Source: Gaeumannomyces sp. JS-464
Taxonomy: Eukaryota; Ascomycota; Sordariomycetes; Magnaporthales; Magnaporthaceae
Direction: 5' to 3'
Assembly: GCA_002197995.1 (NCBI GenBank)
Contig: NGZR01000002.1
Coordinates: 8,804,001 to 8,868,000 of the forward strand
DNA: 64,000 nucleotides
Shown here piece by piece: positions 52,954 to 63,886 of the stretch. The notes below the pieces were generated by a model, which was not told the origin of the DNA, ran no database searches, and was given only the letters and a program-made list of their open reading frames with translations. The stretch's first letter is position 1; each line of letters begins with the position of its first letter. The translations under genes and the position numbers were made by a program.

Positions 52954-54125
52954 ATGCCAGGTATCCTACCCATCACCGAGGGAAACGGCCACAGCGCCGT
53001 CTCCACCATCGGGCTTAAGAACGGCGAGCTCGAGACGCTGGTGCGGGACGCGAGCCGGCGCCACGGGATGGGCGGCTTCTTCGCGGCGCGCGACGCGAGC
53101 GACGTCTACTCGGCGGTCGAGCACATCACGGGTCCCGTGGCCGGCCCGCTCCTTGAGCACGCGGGCCTCCTCGCCCCCGGCGGCCAGCAGCGGCTGAGCG
53201 CCGATATCAGGAGGCCCGTGTCTGTGCTCGACATGGCGTGCGGCACAGGCGTCTTGACGGCGACGCTGCACGATGCCATGGAGCGCTCCAGCCAGCAGTC
53301 TCGGGGCCTGGTCAAGATCACCTGCTCCGACATCTCGGAGCCTCAGGTCAGCTGGGTGCGCCGCCGTATCAAGCAGATGGGATGGCGCAACACCGAGGCG
53401 GTCGTTGCGGACGCCACCGTGAGTACTCCTAGATCCCCCCTCTCTCTCCGCTCTTCGCGCCTAGCTTTGCCTGTCGCTAATCTCTTCTGACTCCTAGAAA
53501 TGCTCTCTCCCGTCGGAAACATTCGACCACGTCATCATCGCCATGGCTCTGATGCTGATTCCGGACCCGCGCAGCACCATCAAGGGTAAGCCGAACCTCC
53601 ACACCCCTTTATTATGCCGAAATCACAGAACAGGACCACTAAACAACGGCATCGCCAACAGAGTGCATGCGCATGCTCAAGCCCGGCGGCAAGCTCTCCT
53701 TCTCCACCTGGAAGGTCGAGGGCTGGGTCCCAGACACGCGCGAGGCCATCGCGGCCGCCAACCTCCCCGGCAGCCCCTGCTGGCCGCAGGACTCGGACGA
53801 GCTCGTGGCGGCGTGGGCTATGGGGCCCTGGCACCACGAGGGCTTCGCCGAGCGCACCCTCAAGGCCGCCGGGTTCGAGGACGTGCAGGTCGAGGTGGTG
53901 ACGCGCCACATCGTCATCGAGAACGCGGACCAGTTCTGCCACATCTGGCGGGCCTTTGTCGCCGTCGTCACGCAGGCTTACTGGACCGAGACCCAGCGGG
54001 AGGAGTGCCTGCCGCTGGTCGAGCCGGCTTTCCGCAGGTTCCTGAACGCCAAGTATGGCGAGGGCATGCCCTTCACCGTCGAGCGCACCGCGATCATGGC
54101 CTCGGGTCGCAAGCCCATGAACTAA
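52954..54125 (+). CDS. SAM-dependent methyltransferase
   Basis: Three exons, 52954-53418, 53498-53585 and 53662-54125 (338 residues). Introns have GTGAGT and GTAAGC donors and CCTAG and AACAG acceptors and restore one frame. The SAM-binding motif I is VLDMACGTG (residues 91-99). Motif II-like ITCSDISEPQVSWVRRRI and the acidic ..EAVVADAT follow. The post-II region is FDHVIIAMALMLIPDPRSTI, then motif III MLKPGGKLSFSTWK, typical of class I small-molecule methyltransferases (Methyltransf_11/25). The C-terminal half is helical and probably forms the substrate cap. No signal peptide is present, so it is probably cytosolic. The substrate is unknown; such genes are common in fungal secondary metabolism, and a P450 lies 3.4 kb away. 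Confidence 0.88.
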
Positions 54126-55276
54126 TCAAAGCTGCCAAGAGCCGGCAGTCCGATACTTGACAGCTTGGATCCGGGGTTGTTTATCGGTTATGCTTTTTAC
54201 GAGAGATGGACATTGTGGCGTTTTGGCTTAAAAGGGCAAACACTCGTTAGGATATCGATGTCGTCGGGACAAAATTTGTCGTCCCTTGGCAAACGCAGGA
54301 GTTTACAGGATCTTGAATCCGCCAAATGGCCTGGCTTAACTACCTGTAATGAACTTTTAATTCAATTATTCTTGCCTTTCCAACTCGTGGTTCTCTGGCC
54401 CGGAGCTCGTAAACACTGTTCTGTCAAGCGATTGTCTTATTAGGTAGCTCTACGGGCAAGACGGCAGCGCAACAGGGGGCGCCTTGGAATGGCCCTTTCC
54501 GACAAGCGACAGGCAGTGCTTGTCTCGCTCTTCAACAGAACCAAGAATGGGAGAAGGAGAGACTGGATGGGGAAAAGAGTGTGTAACTGTAACGAGAACG
54601 CAAAAAGAATCGTCGGCCCTACAAACCCCACAAACGCACACAACCAACGCCGATTCATGTACCGGCAAAGCTTCAGAACAAGTGCTCTCCCTAAGTATAG
54701 TACCTGCCCCTGTGGCCCAAATGCATGTAGCGCCCTTACATCGGACGCCCAAGGCGGGCGGTGGCGCCAGCAAGACGCAGGCGCGAGGACGGGGTCCCAG
54801 GAGGTGCAGGGCCAGGGCGACCGCCGCCAGGGCCGTCTGTTCGAGTCGGCCGGGTAGGTGGTGTCTCTGGCCGCGGCGGACCACCGCGGCGGCCCCCAGG
54901 GTAGCCTGGGCCGTTGGTGCCGGTGGACTGAGGAGGAGGGTTTCCCGTGGGCGGGTGATCGCTGGGACCGGGGGTCCTAGTAGGGGGCGCAGGCGGAGCG
55001 CGAGCCCCTGTAGGCAGAGGACCGTGTTGGCCACTGGGTCCGCGGCCCTCAGCGCGCGGAGCAACTTCGCTTTCCACGTCGCGGGCACCGATGCCCTTGC
55101 CGGGGCTCTGCTTGCTAGTGCGGGTGCCGTTATGTTTGTGGAAGCCGCGGTGTCCAGGGTGGGTTCCGTTATGCGCGCCGAAAGTGCCATTGTGCGCGTG
55201 GTGTGTCCCATTCTGAGCGGGTGGCTTGCCGCTGTGACGGTGGAGGCCCATGTTTTTGAAGATGAGCCTCAGTCGC
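54126..55276. other. Downstream flank of two convergent genes, with HNGT-type repeat frame
   Basis: On the minus strand, directly after the chitin-binding gene and overlapping its last exon in another frame, a long open frame (to 54739) encodes NGTHHAHNGTFGAHNGTH-type repeats and then a Pro/Thr/Gly/Arg-rich stretch. It could be a mucin-like tail joined by an intron I could not place in frame, or a by-product of GC-rich 3' sequence. Confidence 0.35.
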
Positions 55277-55681
55277 TCAAATGGGCGCACCTTCCGCGAT
55301 GTTCGTGACCGCCCGCGCACCGCAGGATCCGTAGTTGCGTTGACATCCCTCGCCACAGAAGCTGATACTCGACCCACTGTTCGGAAGGAGAGACGTTCGC
55401 GTCAGTTTCCAATACGATGCATCCCCAGGCAGTGCTGCTGTTGAGGGAAGGTTCGGGGCTTGGCTGCGTTATTCTTACCAGTGTCCACCGATGGAGCAAC
55501 ACTCCCCGAAGGTAGATCCAGTGCAGATGAACCCATTGGCCTTTCCGCAAGACCCGTCTGTGGTCACGGCCCCAGGAGCAACGGCGGCAGCGTGGCCTTT
55601 CCTGCCCGAGGAGGGATTCGCCAAGACACCACTGGCCAGGCCCGCCAGGGTCAGAGATGCGATGATGCCGAGGTAGTGCAT
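55277..55681 (-). CDS. Small secreted chitin-binding (CBM18, hevein-like) protein
   Basis: Two exons, 55681-55479 and 55376-55277 (100 residues), with intron donor GTAAGA and acceptor GAACAG. The frame is restored at HC/GSS. The ATG at 55681 begins a signal peptide (MHYLGIIASLTLAGLASGVL). After a short Gly/Ala spacer, residues ~42-87 form one complete type-1 chitin-binding module: SCGKANGFICTGSTFGECCS, then GGHCGSSISFCGEGCQ and YGSC, with eight cysteines in hevein spacing and aromatic Phe/Tyr positions. No catalytic domain follows. Such proteins bind chitin outside the cell and may protect hyphal walls or mask fragments during interactions; that role is inferred. The gene is divergently placed from the P450 and converges with the methyltransferase. 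Confidence 0.85.
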
Positions 55682-57567
55682 GATGATCTCGGCAGGGCCG
55701 CAGTCTAGACGTCTGGATGATGACAATGGGTTCGAGCTAGTGAATCTCACAAGCGAGGCCGAGAAGAAGATTCACTGACACCGGGGGCCTAGAGGGAACG
55801 CCTGTGGAGAGCAAGAGGAGCCGCAGGCTGTCAGTGAGGCTGGAGTGCTGGTGTCCTGGGGCTGGGGACTGGGATGGATAATGTTCTCCTGGGGGCGTGA
55901 GGCGGGCTCTTTTATAGGCACAAAAACAGGAGATCACGGAATGCCCGCAAGCTGACGGGCATCTGGGCGGGATGGGAAGAGGACGGTTTGCGCTAATACT
56001 GACGGCTATCGCAGACCGGAAGCGCATCATGAGCTTTCTATGCTGGGCAATTGCGGCTAGCGGGAGGCGTTCAGCTTTCGAGCCGCCGTCTATGTCAAGC
56101 GCCGCAGCCGGCGCGTCTGGCTGACGAACGCCGCCGCCGATCCGGGATGGGCCGACGCCGGCTCGCTCGCACGGACAGCCGGGGCGGCCGGGCCCAACTC
56201 GAGGGGGCGCTTTTAGGCGTCGGGTGTCGGAACATTCCACGCTAGTTGGCTCGGCCACGCAGCCACTGCCGGCAGTGGGCTTGTGGCGGAGGTTAATGGT
56301 GTCGGTTGGCAGGAGCCTGGGTCCACGAGGCGGGTGGTGGCGGATGACAACATGAAGAGGCTAATCGCAATGGTGACGAGAAAGACCACCCAATAGTTGG
56401 TCGGGAGACGGCTGACTGACTTGCCCGCACGGAGGGAAGGCCTCCCGCCATACTGCCTTGGTGCCTGTGTGGAATCAAATGATGCTGTAATCGGCCCCGG
56501 GGGTCCTTTTTTTACGTCGCCGTCGCCTGTCGCGACTAGGTTGCTCTTTCTGGTTTCGTTTTACGAGGTCCTACACATCATTGACCACTGGGGAAAACGC
56601 CCGGTGTCTTTGATAGGTACCTACTAAATCAGGGTTTGATCTGCTCGGAACTGGTCGTCCATGCCTGGTCCTCGAATCGGCAGCCACGACCTAGTGGACC
56701 GAAGATAGCAGCTTCCATAGTTGCGCTCCCATCCAATCTAATCACGATGCAGCTAGATATGAGGGAAGACACCGGCCGAATCTCGCAGGACAACCAAGCA
56801 CCGATGTGGCACAGCCGCAGAGACTGGTTCCAAAGGTCAGCACTCAACTGTGACGGGACCCCGCGGCGGGAATCCGCGGGGACTCGCGGGGACTTGCACG
56901 GCTTGCTGGCTGGCTGGCTACCCTGCTCCTGCATGCGAGGTCGTAATTACCACCTACCTCATAGGTGGATGTCCGGGATGCCGTTATGTGAACTGTCTGC
57001 TCCATATTTCCGTCTAGCGGGGTCCGCCCGATCAACATGCCATCACCCATGCCTCGCCCTTCCGGCTCGATTTTTCGGGAGCCCCAGACTCCACGGATCA
57101 GCACAACGGACACCCACCGTCGGGCCTCGGTCTGGTGCCAAGGTTAGTCATGACGGCGAAGTGGGTGTGTGTGGAATCGGCGCCTATCCACGGCCCCTCT
57201 CGGTCGACCTGCCAAAGAGCTTCATGCCATTCGTCGGTGCCGGGGCCTTTCCCTGCCCGCTGCGGGTAGTAGTAAGCCGCAAATGCTACCGCGGGCGGAG
57301 GTGTGCGGGCTGAAGGTGGTTCCCCAATAGATGCACGCCAAGTTGATTGGCACACTCGCTTCGCACCACACGCTAATCGGACTTTGTCTGTGGGCGAGCG
57401 CAGAGTCTTCGCCTTCGCGATATATATAATTCCACCGCCCTTTCCAGCCACTGCTTCGGCATCCATCGCTTTTGTGGCTGGCTGCTTCTAGGATTCGTAC
57501 ACGCCGCGCCCACGTTGTCAATCCCCGAAAAGCCCTAGAGTTGGAAGACTGCAGGCACCCTGTCGCC
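55682..57567. other. Divergent promoter region between CBM18 and P450 genes
   Basis: No supported gene. A TTTTATAG site lies near 55909 on the minus-gene side. The P450 side has a TATA box at 57419-57430. Confidence 0.45.
57419..57430 (+). promoter_or_regulatory. TATA box of the P450 gene
   Basis: GATATATATAAT lies ~140 bases before the P450 start codon, in otherwise GC-rich DNA. Confidence 0.55.
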
Positions 57568-59321
57568 ATGTTACCAGAGCTGCTCCAATCTGGCCTCCAT
57601 GCCCTCCGAGGGCCATATGTGGTCCCGGCCGTACTGGGGGCGACGATCCTCTACGTCCTCGCCTCGTACGTGGCCGCCTACCGCCGCCTGCGCCACTTCG
57701 ACGGCCCGTGGCTCGGCCGCTTCTCCAGCCTGTGGATGCTGAGCCAGATCTCCAAGGGCCAGCAGGGCCCGATCTACGAGGAGGTGATGCGCAAGTACAA
57801 CCCGGACGGCCCCTTTGTGCGTGTCGGGCCCAACGACCTCGTGACCAACTCGCCCGATATGATACGGCGCATGGGCGGTGCCCGATCCGCCTACAAGCGC
57901 AGCTCCTGGTACCACGCCGTCAAGTTCAATCCATACGGAGACTCGATGCTCAGCATCATGGACACGGCCGCGCACGACAAGCTCAAGGCCAAGATGGCGT
58001 TTGGCTACGGCGGCAAGGAGGTCCCCGGCTTCGAGACCCTGATCGACGAGCAGCTAGCCAGGCTTGTGGGCCTGATCCGTCGCAACTACATCAGCGACGA
58101 GAAGCCCGCTGGAGGAGCGTTCAAGCCCATGAACTTGAGCAACATCATCTCGTACTTCACACTGGACACCATCGGCCGCCTCGCGTACGGCGAGCCCTTT
58201 GGCTACATCGCCGCCGACAGGGATGTCAACAATTACATGGGAATCATCAAGCTCAGCATGCATGCAATCGTCGCCAGCTGCGAGATTCTGCCGCTTCAAG
58301 CAATACTTCTAAACCCTCTGTTCTTGGGTTTCTTCGGGCCCAAGGCCACCGATAAGGAGGGGATGGGTTGTTTGATGAAGTAGGTCGACTCCGACAATCC
58401 CATCATCCATCCCCCACCAGCCTCGTGTCGGACAAGTAGAGAAAGGGGCGACGAAATATCTGACCTCCTTTTATCATTCGACAGGATCGCCAAGGATGTA
58501 GTCTCAACAAGATACGGGCCCGACGCCAAGGACTCACAGGACATGGTGGGCTCTTTTATCCGCCATGGCGTCACCGCAGAGGAATGCGAGCAGGAGGTGC
58601 TGCTCCAAATCCCCGCAGGCTCCGATACCTCGGCCGCCGCCATGAGAAACACCATCATGATGCTCTGCCAGTCTCCATTCGCGTACGGCCGGCTGCTTCA
58701 AGAGATTGACGAGGCCGTCCGGGTCAACAGGCTCGGGGAGCAACAGATATCGCTGGAGTTGGCAAAGACGCTTCCGTATTTGCAGGTAATGTTTGACGGG
58801 GACATGACCTCCGCCAGTGCCCGGACCGCCACAAGACAGAGCTGATTGTTGACAACAAACCCATGATTCACAAACAGGCCGTGATCTACGAGGGTATCCG
58901 TCTCAGCCCACCGTTCACGGGCCTCCTGATGAAGGAAGTGCCAGAAGGCGGCGACACGATCGAGGGCAAGTTCGTGCCGGCGGGCACCCGCGTCGGCGTG
59001 GCCATCAGGGCCGTGATGATGCGCGCCGACGTGTTCGGCCCGGACGTCTACATGTTCCGCCCGGAGCGCTTCCTCGAGTGCGACGACGCGACCCGCGGCC
59101 GCATGCAGCAGACGGTCGAGCTCGTCTTCGGCTACGGCCGGTGGATGTGCGCTGGCAAACCCATCGCCCTGATGGAGATCAACAAGATGTACTTTGAGCT
59201 TTTCCGTCGGTTCGATATTCAGCTCGTCAACACGAGAAACCCAGGTCAGGAGGTCAGCCAGAACATTCTCTGGCACGAGAATCTGTTTGTCAAGGTGACG
59301 GAGAGGAAGTCCGGTGCCTGA
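57568..59321 (+). CDS. Cytochrome P450 monooxygenase (pisatin demethylase-like group)
   Basis: Three exons, 57568-58379, 58485-58785 and 58878-59321 (518 residues), with donors GTAGGT and GTAATG and acceptors GACAG and AACAG, all in frame. An N-terminal membrane anchor (YVVPAVLGATILYVLASYV) places it in the ER. The I-helix oxygen motif is AGSDT (315-319), the K-helix ExxR is EGIR (376-379), the PERF motif is RPERF (432-436), and the heme loop FGYGRWMCAGKPIA has the axial Cys462. All essential residues are present. The pattern and length fit the fungal CYP families related to pisatin demethylase and benzoate hydroxylase-like enzymes. The substrate is not deducible. The neighbouring methyltransferase may act on the same compound. 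Confidence 0.92.
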
Positions 59322-61673
59322 GTATTGGGGGTTTCTGTGTCGGATGCTCAAAGAGGCGTGGAGCACCCATGCACTGCGCTGGGCCGCACGGATACGGCAG
59401 GGCGCAAGGAGGACGCCCAACCTGTGGATGCAGGTACCCGACAGAGAAACATCGGCACAAGCCCTACACATCGGGCGGAGCTTCACAAGAGGCTGCCTCT
59501 TTGATACCAAAGGAATCGGGCCCAACTAAGGACTGTTACCGCCACTTGTCTGATGTACCGACACCCCCTACATGCCAAGAGCAGCCCATTCAGGGCATCG
59601 GTTACATACCGCAAGAGGGAGCGATAAAAGAAACCCCCAAGCAGGAAGCGCAACCCCTGCCGCCTCAGCCCTCGGCGCATGGTGATCTTGGGTAGTAGTG
59701 GTGACAGCGAGCGGGAGGCGGCCGAAGCTGGCGGATCGTTAGAGCCAGCCGAAACCGACGGTGACTTGCCGGCACCGCAAAGCCGGTACATGATGTTGGG
59801 GAGATTTGCACTCTATGTTGCATCAAAACCATGCCTGGCAGACCGCCCGCAAGGGCGCTGGGCAATGCTCCAGCTGTGCACCGATGCAAACATCTAGGAG
59901 TGTTTCGGCTCCCTCGACCAGCCCGCCTCCCCCAAGGCCGTCCGCGTGCCCGGCTAGCTGCTTTGCGACGCATAGGGCGGTAGCTGGGGCAACGCAAAGG
60001 GGAAGTACTAAAAGCTGCAACCACGGACAAATGTTGCCGTGCTCCGCTGCAAGCATGCTCTCCTCGGCGCGGGTAACTGTGTGGCAGGGTGGTGTCGAGG
60101 GGGACCCGCCAGCCAAACATCCGATCTTCCACTTGAACAGTCTACCAGGCAACAATACCTTGGATTCAAACCTTGGAAGTATTAACACAGCTCTGCAGTT
60201 TTTTTTCTGGCTTTGGCGTCATCGTCGGCTTCTAGGCTTTGGAGCCAGTCGGTAAGTACAACGATCCCCTTCGTTATCACGCGCCCCTCCAGACTCATGT
60301 TTCTTTACCAACTATCCCATCACCGTCTCATTCTCTTGCCCGGCTCCAAGAAACCGGCATACAATTCTACCCGTGCTTATGCGGGGAGCCTTCGAGCTTA
60401 TAACTATCCCCCTTACCCCTTCCCCTTAGATGTGAAAGTGTCGAAAGGACGACCAGGGACGGGTTTACGACCTGAACCACAGGACTACAACGCCATACCT
60501 ACCTAAACACTGGTGGCAATGCGAGGCCCCGAACTTTCCGCGCGACGAGTTATGCGACGTAAAGAGCCGCAGGTGCTGGAGGACAGGTATCTGGGTAAGG
60601 GAAAGCTGCCGTCGTGAACCAAGTACATGACGGTCCCTGACTGGAGGCGAGCTAGGACCGTAGGAGTACCGGGTTAGATATAATCAGGATCGGCGCTGGC
60701 AGAAATGAGAACCAGCAATATCGTCTTCAGTTATAAGAAGGATCGGGCAGGCGTCTGGACGAGCTGTCGGTTCATGGGGGTTCGCGCCCCACTCGCAAAA
60801 TGTGAATCCAGGGATGGTAGCACCGCCGGTCATTGCCTCCTCCTTGTGTAGCCAGGCCGTCTTTCTTGGTCTGCTTCTTCTCGTTTGTCCTCCCAGGCAT
60901 CCTCGGCCTGGGCCTCGACTTGGTAGACTGTGCAGCCCGTCCCCATGTAGACGTGGGGGCCAGATGACCCCTCCGTACTTCTGTGCCAAAGATAGACGCA
61001 CCGGATAGACAGTTTCAACAACACCAACCGCTCATAGTCGCAGTATTACCTTGTGCCAGTACCCCAGTCCGGGGCACAGCAGACTTGATGTTTCCAAACA
61101 CCCCCCGCCGCCAGCTCATTCGGCCATAAGGAGAGGATGATGTGCTGCCATGTTTGATGCGGTGTTTCAGCCTTTATTGAATCCTATCCACCTCGTCACC
61201 CGCTACCTAAGGGTGCTTGTATACCAGTGCTACATTATTATCATCCGGCTATCTACCTAAGTACCTACCTATGTTAGTGGGTTTTGTTTCTCTTCTGGTT
61301 TTTCTTCGCCCCCACTTGGGCCTAGGCGCTTTCATAAGCCTCAAAGGCTGACTGCGATCGCACAGCATAGCACTGTACAACCATTACGGGTGGCTGCAGT
61401 TAAAAGAGATGCCCGACGCCGGCCTGTTTTCGGTCACGGAGGGCCAAAATAGCAGGCGATGCATGTACCATGTACCGCCTAGAGGTCACCTTCGAACAAG
61501 CCCTTCGCCCCCATTATGTTAATAGTGCGCCAATGGGGTTGGTCTGGTAGTATAAATAACACAGGGTTGTCGCCGTACTCTACTTGTCCGCTCGCTGCTC
61601 TAACATTTACTCTCCCTAGACAACTAGCATACGAAACTCCTTTTCCCAGCTCCGATCCTACGCAACTTTGATC
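59322..61673. other. Intergenic region without supported gene
   Basis: Only short frames without motifs or proper starts. 60190-60520 has weak splice-like signals (GTAAGTAC near 60252) but no convincing start. 61240-61275 has TACCTA-type repeats. The end holds the promoter of the DUF3176 gene. Confidence 0.4.
61530..61557 (+). promoter_or_regulatory. CCAAT and TATA boxes of the DUF3176 gene
   Basis: CCAAT at 61530-61534 and TATAAAT at 61551-61557, spaced as in a fungal core promoter, ~120 bases before the first ATG (61674). Confidence 0.55.
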
Positions 61674-61796
61674 ATGCCGCAGGTCACCCCTCCGCAGGAT
61701 GGCCTTACCAGCTCACTGCCCGGGCCCGACCCCGATGCAGACAGCCGGAAAGGAGCGCGTCTCGAGGTCAGGCCTGACACGCCCTCACGCCTATAA
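61674..61796 (+). CDS. Upstream ORF overlapping the DUF3176 start codon
   Basis: A 40-codon frame beginning MPQVTPPQDGLTSSLPGPDP ends in TAA whose last A is the first base of the ATG at 61796 (TAATG). It may be a regulatory upstream ORF that permits re-initiation, or the true N-terminus of the downstream protein displaced by a frameshift. Confidence 0.4.
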   Translation: MPQVTPPQDGLTSSLPGPDPDADSRKGARLEVRPDTPSRL

Positions 61797-63108
61797 TGGA
61801 AAGCCCTCCAGTGTCTGGTGGTGCCGCCACCATTCACCATCCTCAGCCTGATATGACTATGCTCGCCGTCAGCGCTAGCCCACAGCCAGCCACTGCCACC
61901 GTCGAGATCAGCCCTTCTGAGTCTTTGCTCCCTTCCTTCGGGCCGCTCGCCATTTCTCCAGCGGTCGAAGCGCCTCAGCTTCAAATGGGAGGCGGGGGCA
62001 TGCCGCACTCAGTTGAGCATGCCAATTCTGCCATCGTACTTCTACATGAGACCCAGGGCTCGCACTCGACATGCCCTACCACTCTGGGGTCAACCCAAAA
62101 TACGCTAGAACCTCGCGAAGCGTTACCGGCCCCAATCAGGTCTTTCTGGCAGATATGGAAGCTCGAGCTAGCATGCACCGCTTTTGCTCTTGCTACGTTT
62201 ATTGGTTGGTAAAAAGTTTTTTTTCTCTAAATATACCTTCCACACCATACAGTTAATTGCTTCAATGGCTTACCCGATCGTTAGCAATCATTATCGTTCT
62301 CTGGCAATTCGACCAGCGCAGTCTTCCAAACTGGCCACTTCGAATCACTCTCAACACATTTGTTGCTTTTTTCACCACCATCGCCAAAGCCGCCATCATG
62401 ATCCCCGTCACGGCCGCCATCAGCCAAACGCAATGGATCTTGTTTATGAGCGAGAGGCCGCTTCTGGACCTGCATATTTTCGACCAAGCCAGCCGAGGTG
62501 TCTGGGGCTCGCTCAAGCTTATCCTCCGGGTACGACTCAACCACTTCGTCGTTCTTGGCGCCGCCCTCACCATCGTCAGCATTGCAACGTCCCCGGTAAC
62601 CCAGTTGGCCATTAGCTACCCCGTCCGGGAAGTCCCGTCCGACCCCGACAAAGCCTATACCCAAGCCGCTCACAACCTTATCTCCAAGGTGGACGCGGTG
62701 GAATACCTGTCACATCGCGGTCTTGGACTTGCCAGGCTGGATTCATCTCGCGATAGCCCACTTGGTCCTGGAAGCGTCTTCTGTTCCACGGGCAACTGCA
62801 CCTTTAAACCGTTCCAGTCGCTGGCCGTTTGCGTTAAAGTTGCAAACCGAACCTCGGACCTGACAATCCAGCAAATAAATGACTTTGATATGGTCAAAGC
62901 CGTGGTGCCCGACGGCGCTGATTCCATGCTCAGGCTTTTGTCGCCCGAATACACAACCTGGAACGTTTCGCTGGACAAAACCGTCAGGCTGGTTCACCAA
63001 GGCTCCCAGGCGTTAATTTCGGGACCTCTGACAAGCGCGAGCTCGTCCACCTTCCGCGAGGACGCGGATCTAATGCAGACTCGGATCGTCTCGATGGCTT
63101 TAATTTAG
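61796..63108 (+). CDS. DUF3176 family membrane protein, C-terminally short
   Basis: Two exons, 61796-62204 and 62285-63108 (410 residues). The proposed intron (GTTGGT donor, CGTTAG acceptor) joins helix residues LATFI and AIIIVLWQFD in frame. After a ~120-residue disordered start come two or three membrane helices and the family signature: a short DQRSLPNWP loop, TLNTFVAFFTTIAKAAIMIP, ISQTQWILF, RPLLDLHIFDQASRG and WGSLKLIL. An extracytoplasmic domain follows with CSTGNCTF (paired Cys, N-glycosylation site). Family members usually continue for a few hundred residues and end in another helix; this one stops at SMALI. The stop codon TAG consists of TA from the target DNA and G from the inserted MITE. 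The function of DUF3176 proteins is unknown. Confidence 0.78.
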
Positions 63109-63878
63109 AGGCTCTTCCCGGCCACGCACCCTTTTTGCATCTACACGCACCCTGCCCCACTTTTGGCCCGTGCAACGCCTGTGCGTTCCGGTTTCGCAGC
63201 CCACGTAATTTTGCCTGCAAATTGAACTTGGTGCCATTTTTGATCTATTTTTCAACAATTACCCCTATGCACGAAGTGATCACGATCTCGAGCGACGACG
63301 AGGCCGGGCCGGACGAGGCTGGGCCGGCCTCGAGGGACCGGGCCCTTTGCCCGCACGGGTATACGGGCCAGCGCAAGGCGTGATTACTCTCAACACGAAC
63401 TGGGTGCCTCCCTGGAGGCACGTGACGAGGCTGACGAGGCGGAAGGTCCGGTGCTTACCCTCGGCACTCCCCTACCCTCAACGCCGGCCACTTTCCCCTC
63501 AACGCCGGCCGCCCTGCCTTTAAGGCTGGCCGGGAGGGCCTCCATGTTCTTTCCAGCGCCTGCGCCGGCCTTTGGCGAGTTTTTTTGATCCCTTTGCGAG
63601 TCCCTAGGCCCCTTTGTAGCCCTAGATAGACGGCCTTAACGCCGTGCCCCTGCACTTTTCCTATGTAATTTGGCGGTTCAACACCGCATTTTTGATCTTT
63701 TTTAATAAATTGCTCGTGGCGATAACTTCTACCTGCTTCCCTTTTGTTGATTGAGCCCCTGCCTGCATTGAAGCCTATGTTCGTTTGTGTGGGTGCGCCA
63801 TAGAAAAGTCCATGCGCACCGATATCGGGGTGGGGGTACGTGTAGATGCAAAAAGGGTGCGTGGCCGGGAAGAGCCTC
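63108..63878. mobile_element. hAT-like non-autonomous DNA transposon (MITE)
   Basis: Terminal inverted repeats of about 40 bases, beginning GAGGCTCTTCCCGGCCACGC at 63108 and ending with the reverse complement at 63878, enclose 771 bases. The 8-bp duplication TTAATTTA flanks it on both sides (63100-63107 and 63879-63886), as for hAT elements. Inside, a small frame near 63268-63383 begins MHEVITISSDDEAGPDEAG, a SUMO-interaction-like acidic motif often seen in fungal transposon proteins. No transposase is present. The DNA is GC-rich and shows no RIP. Confidence 0.88.
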
Positions 63879-63886
63879 TTAATTTA

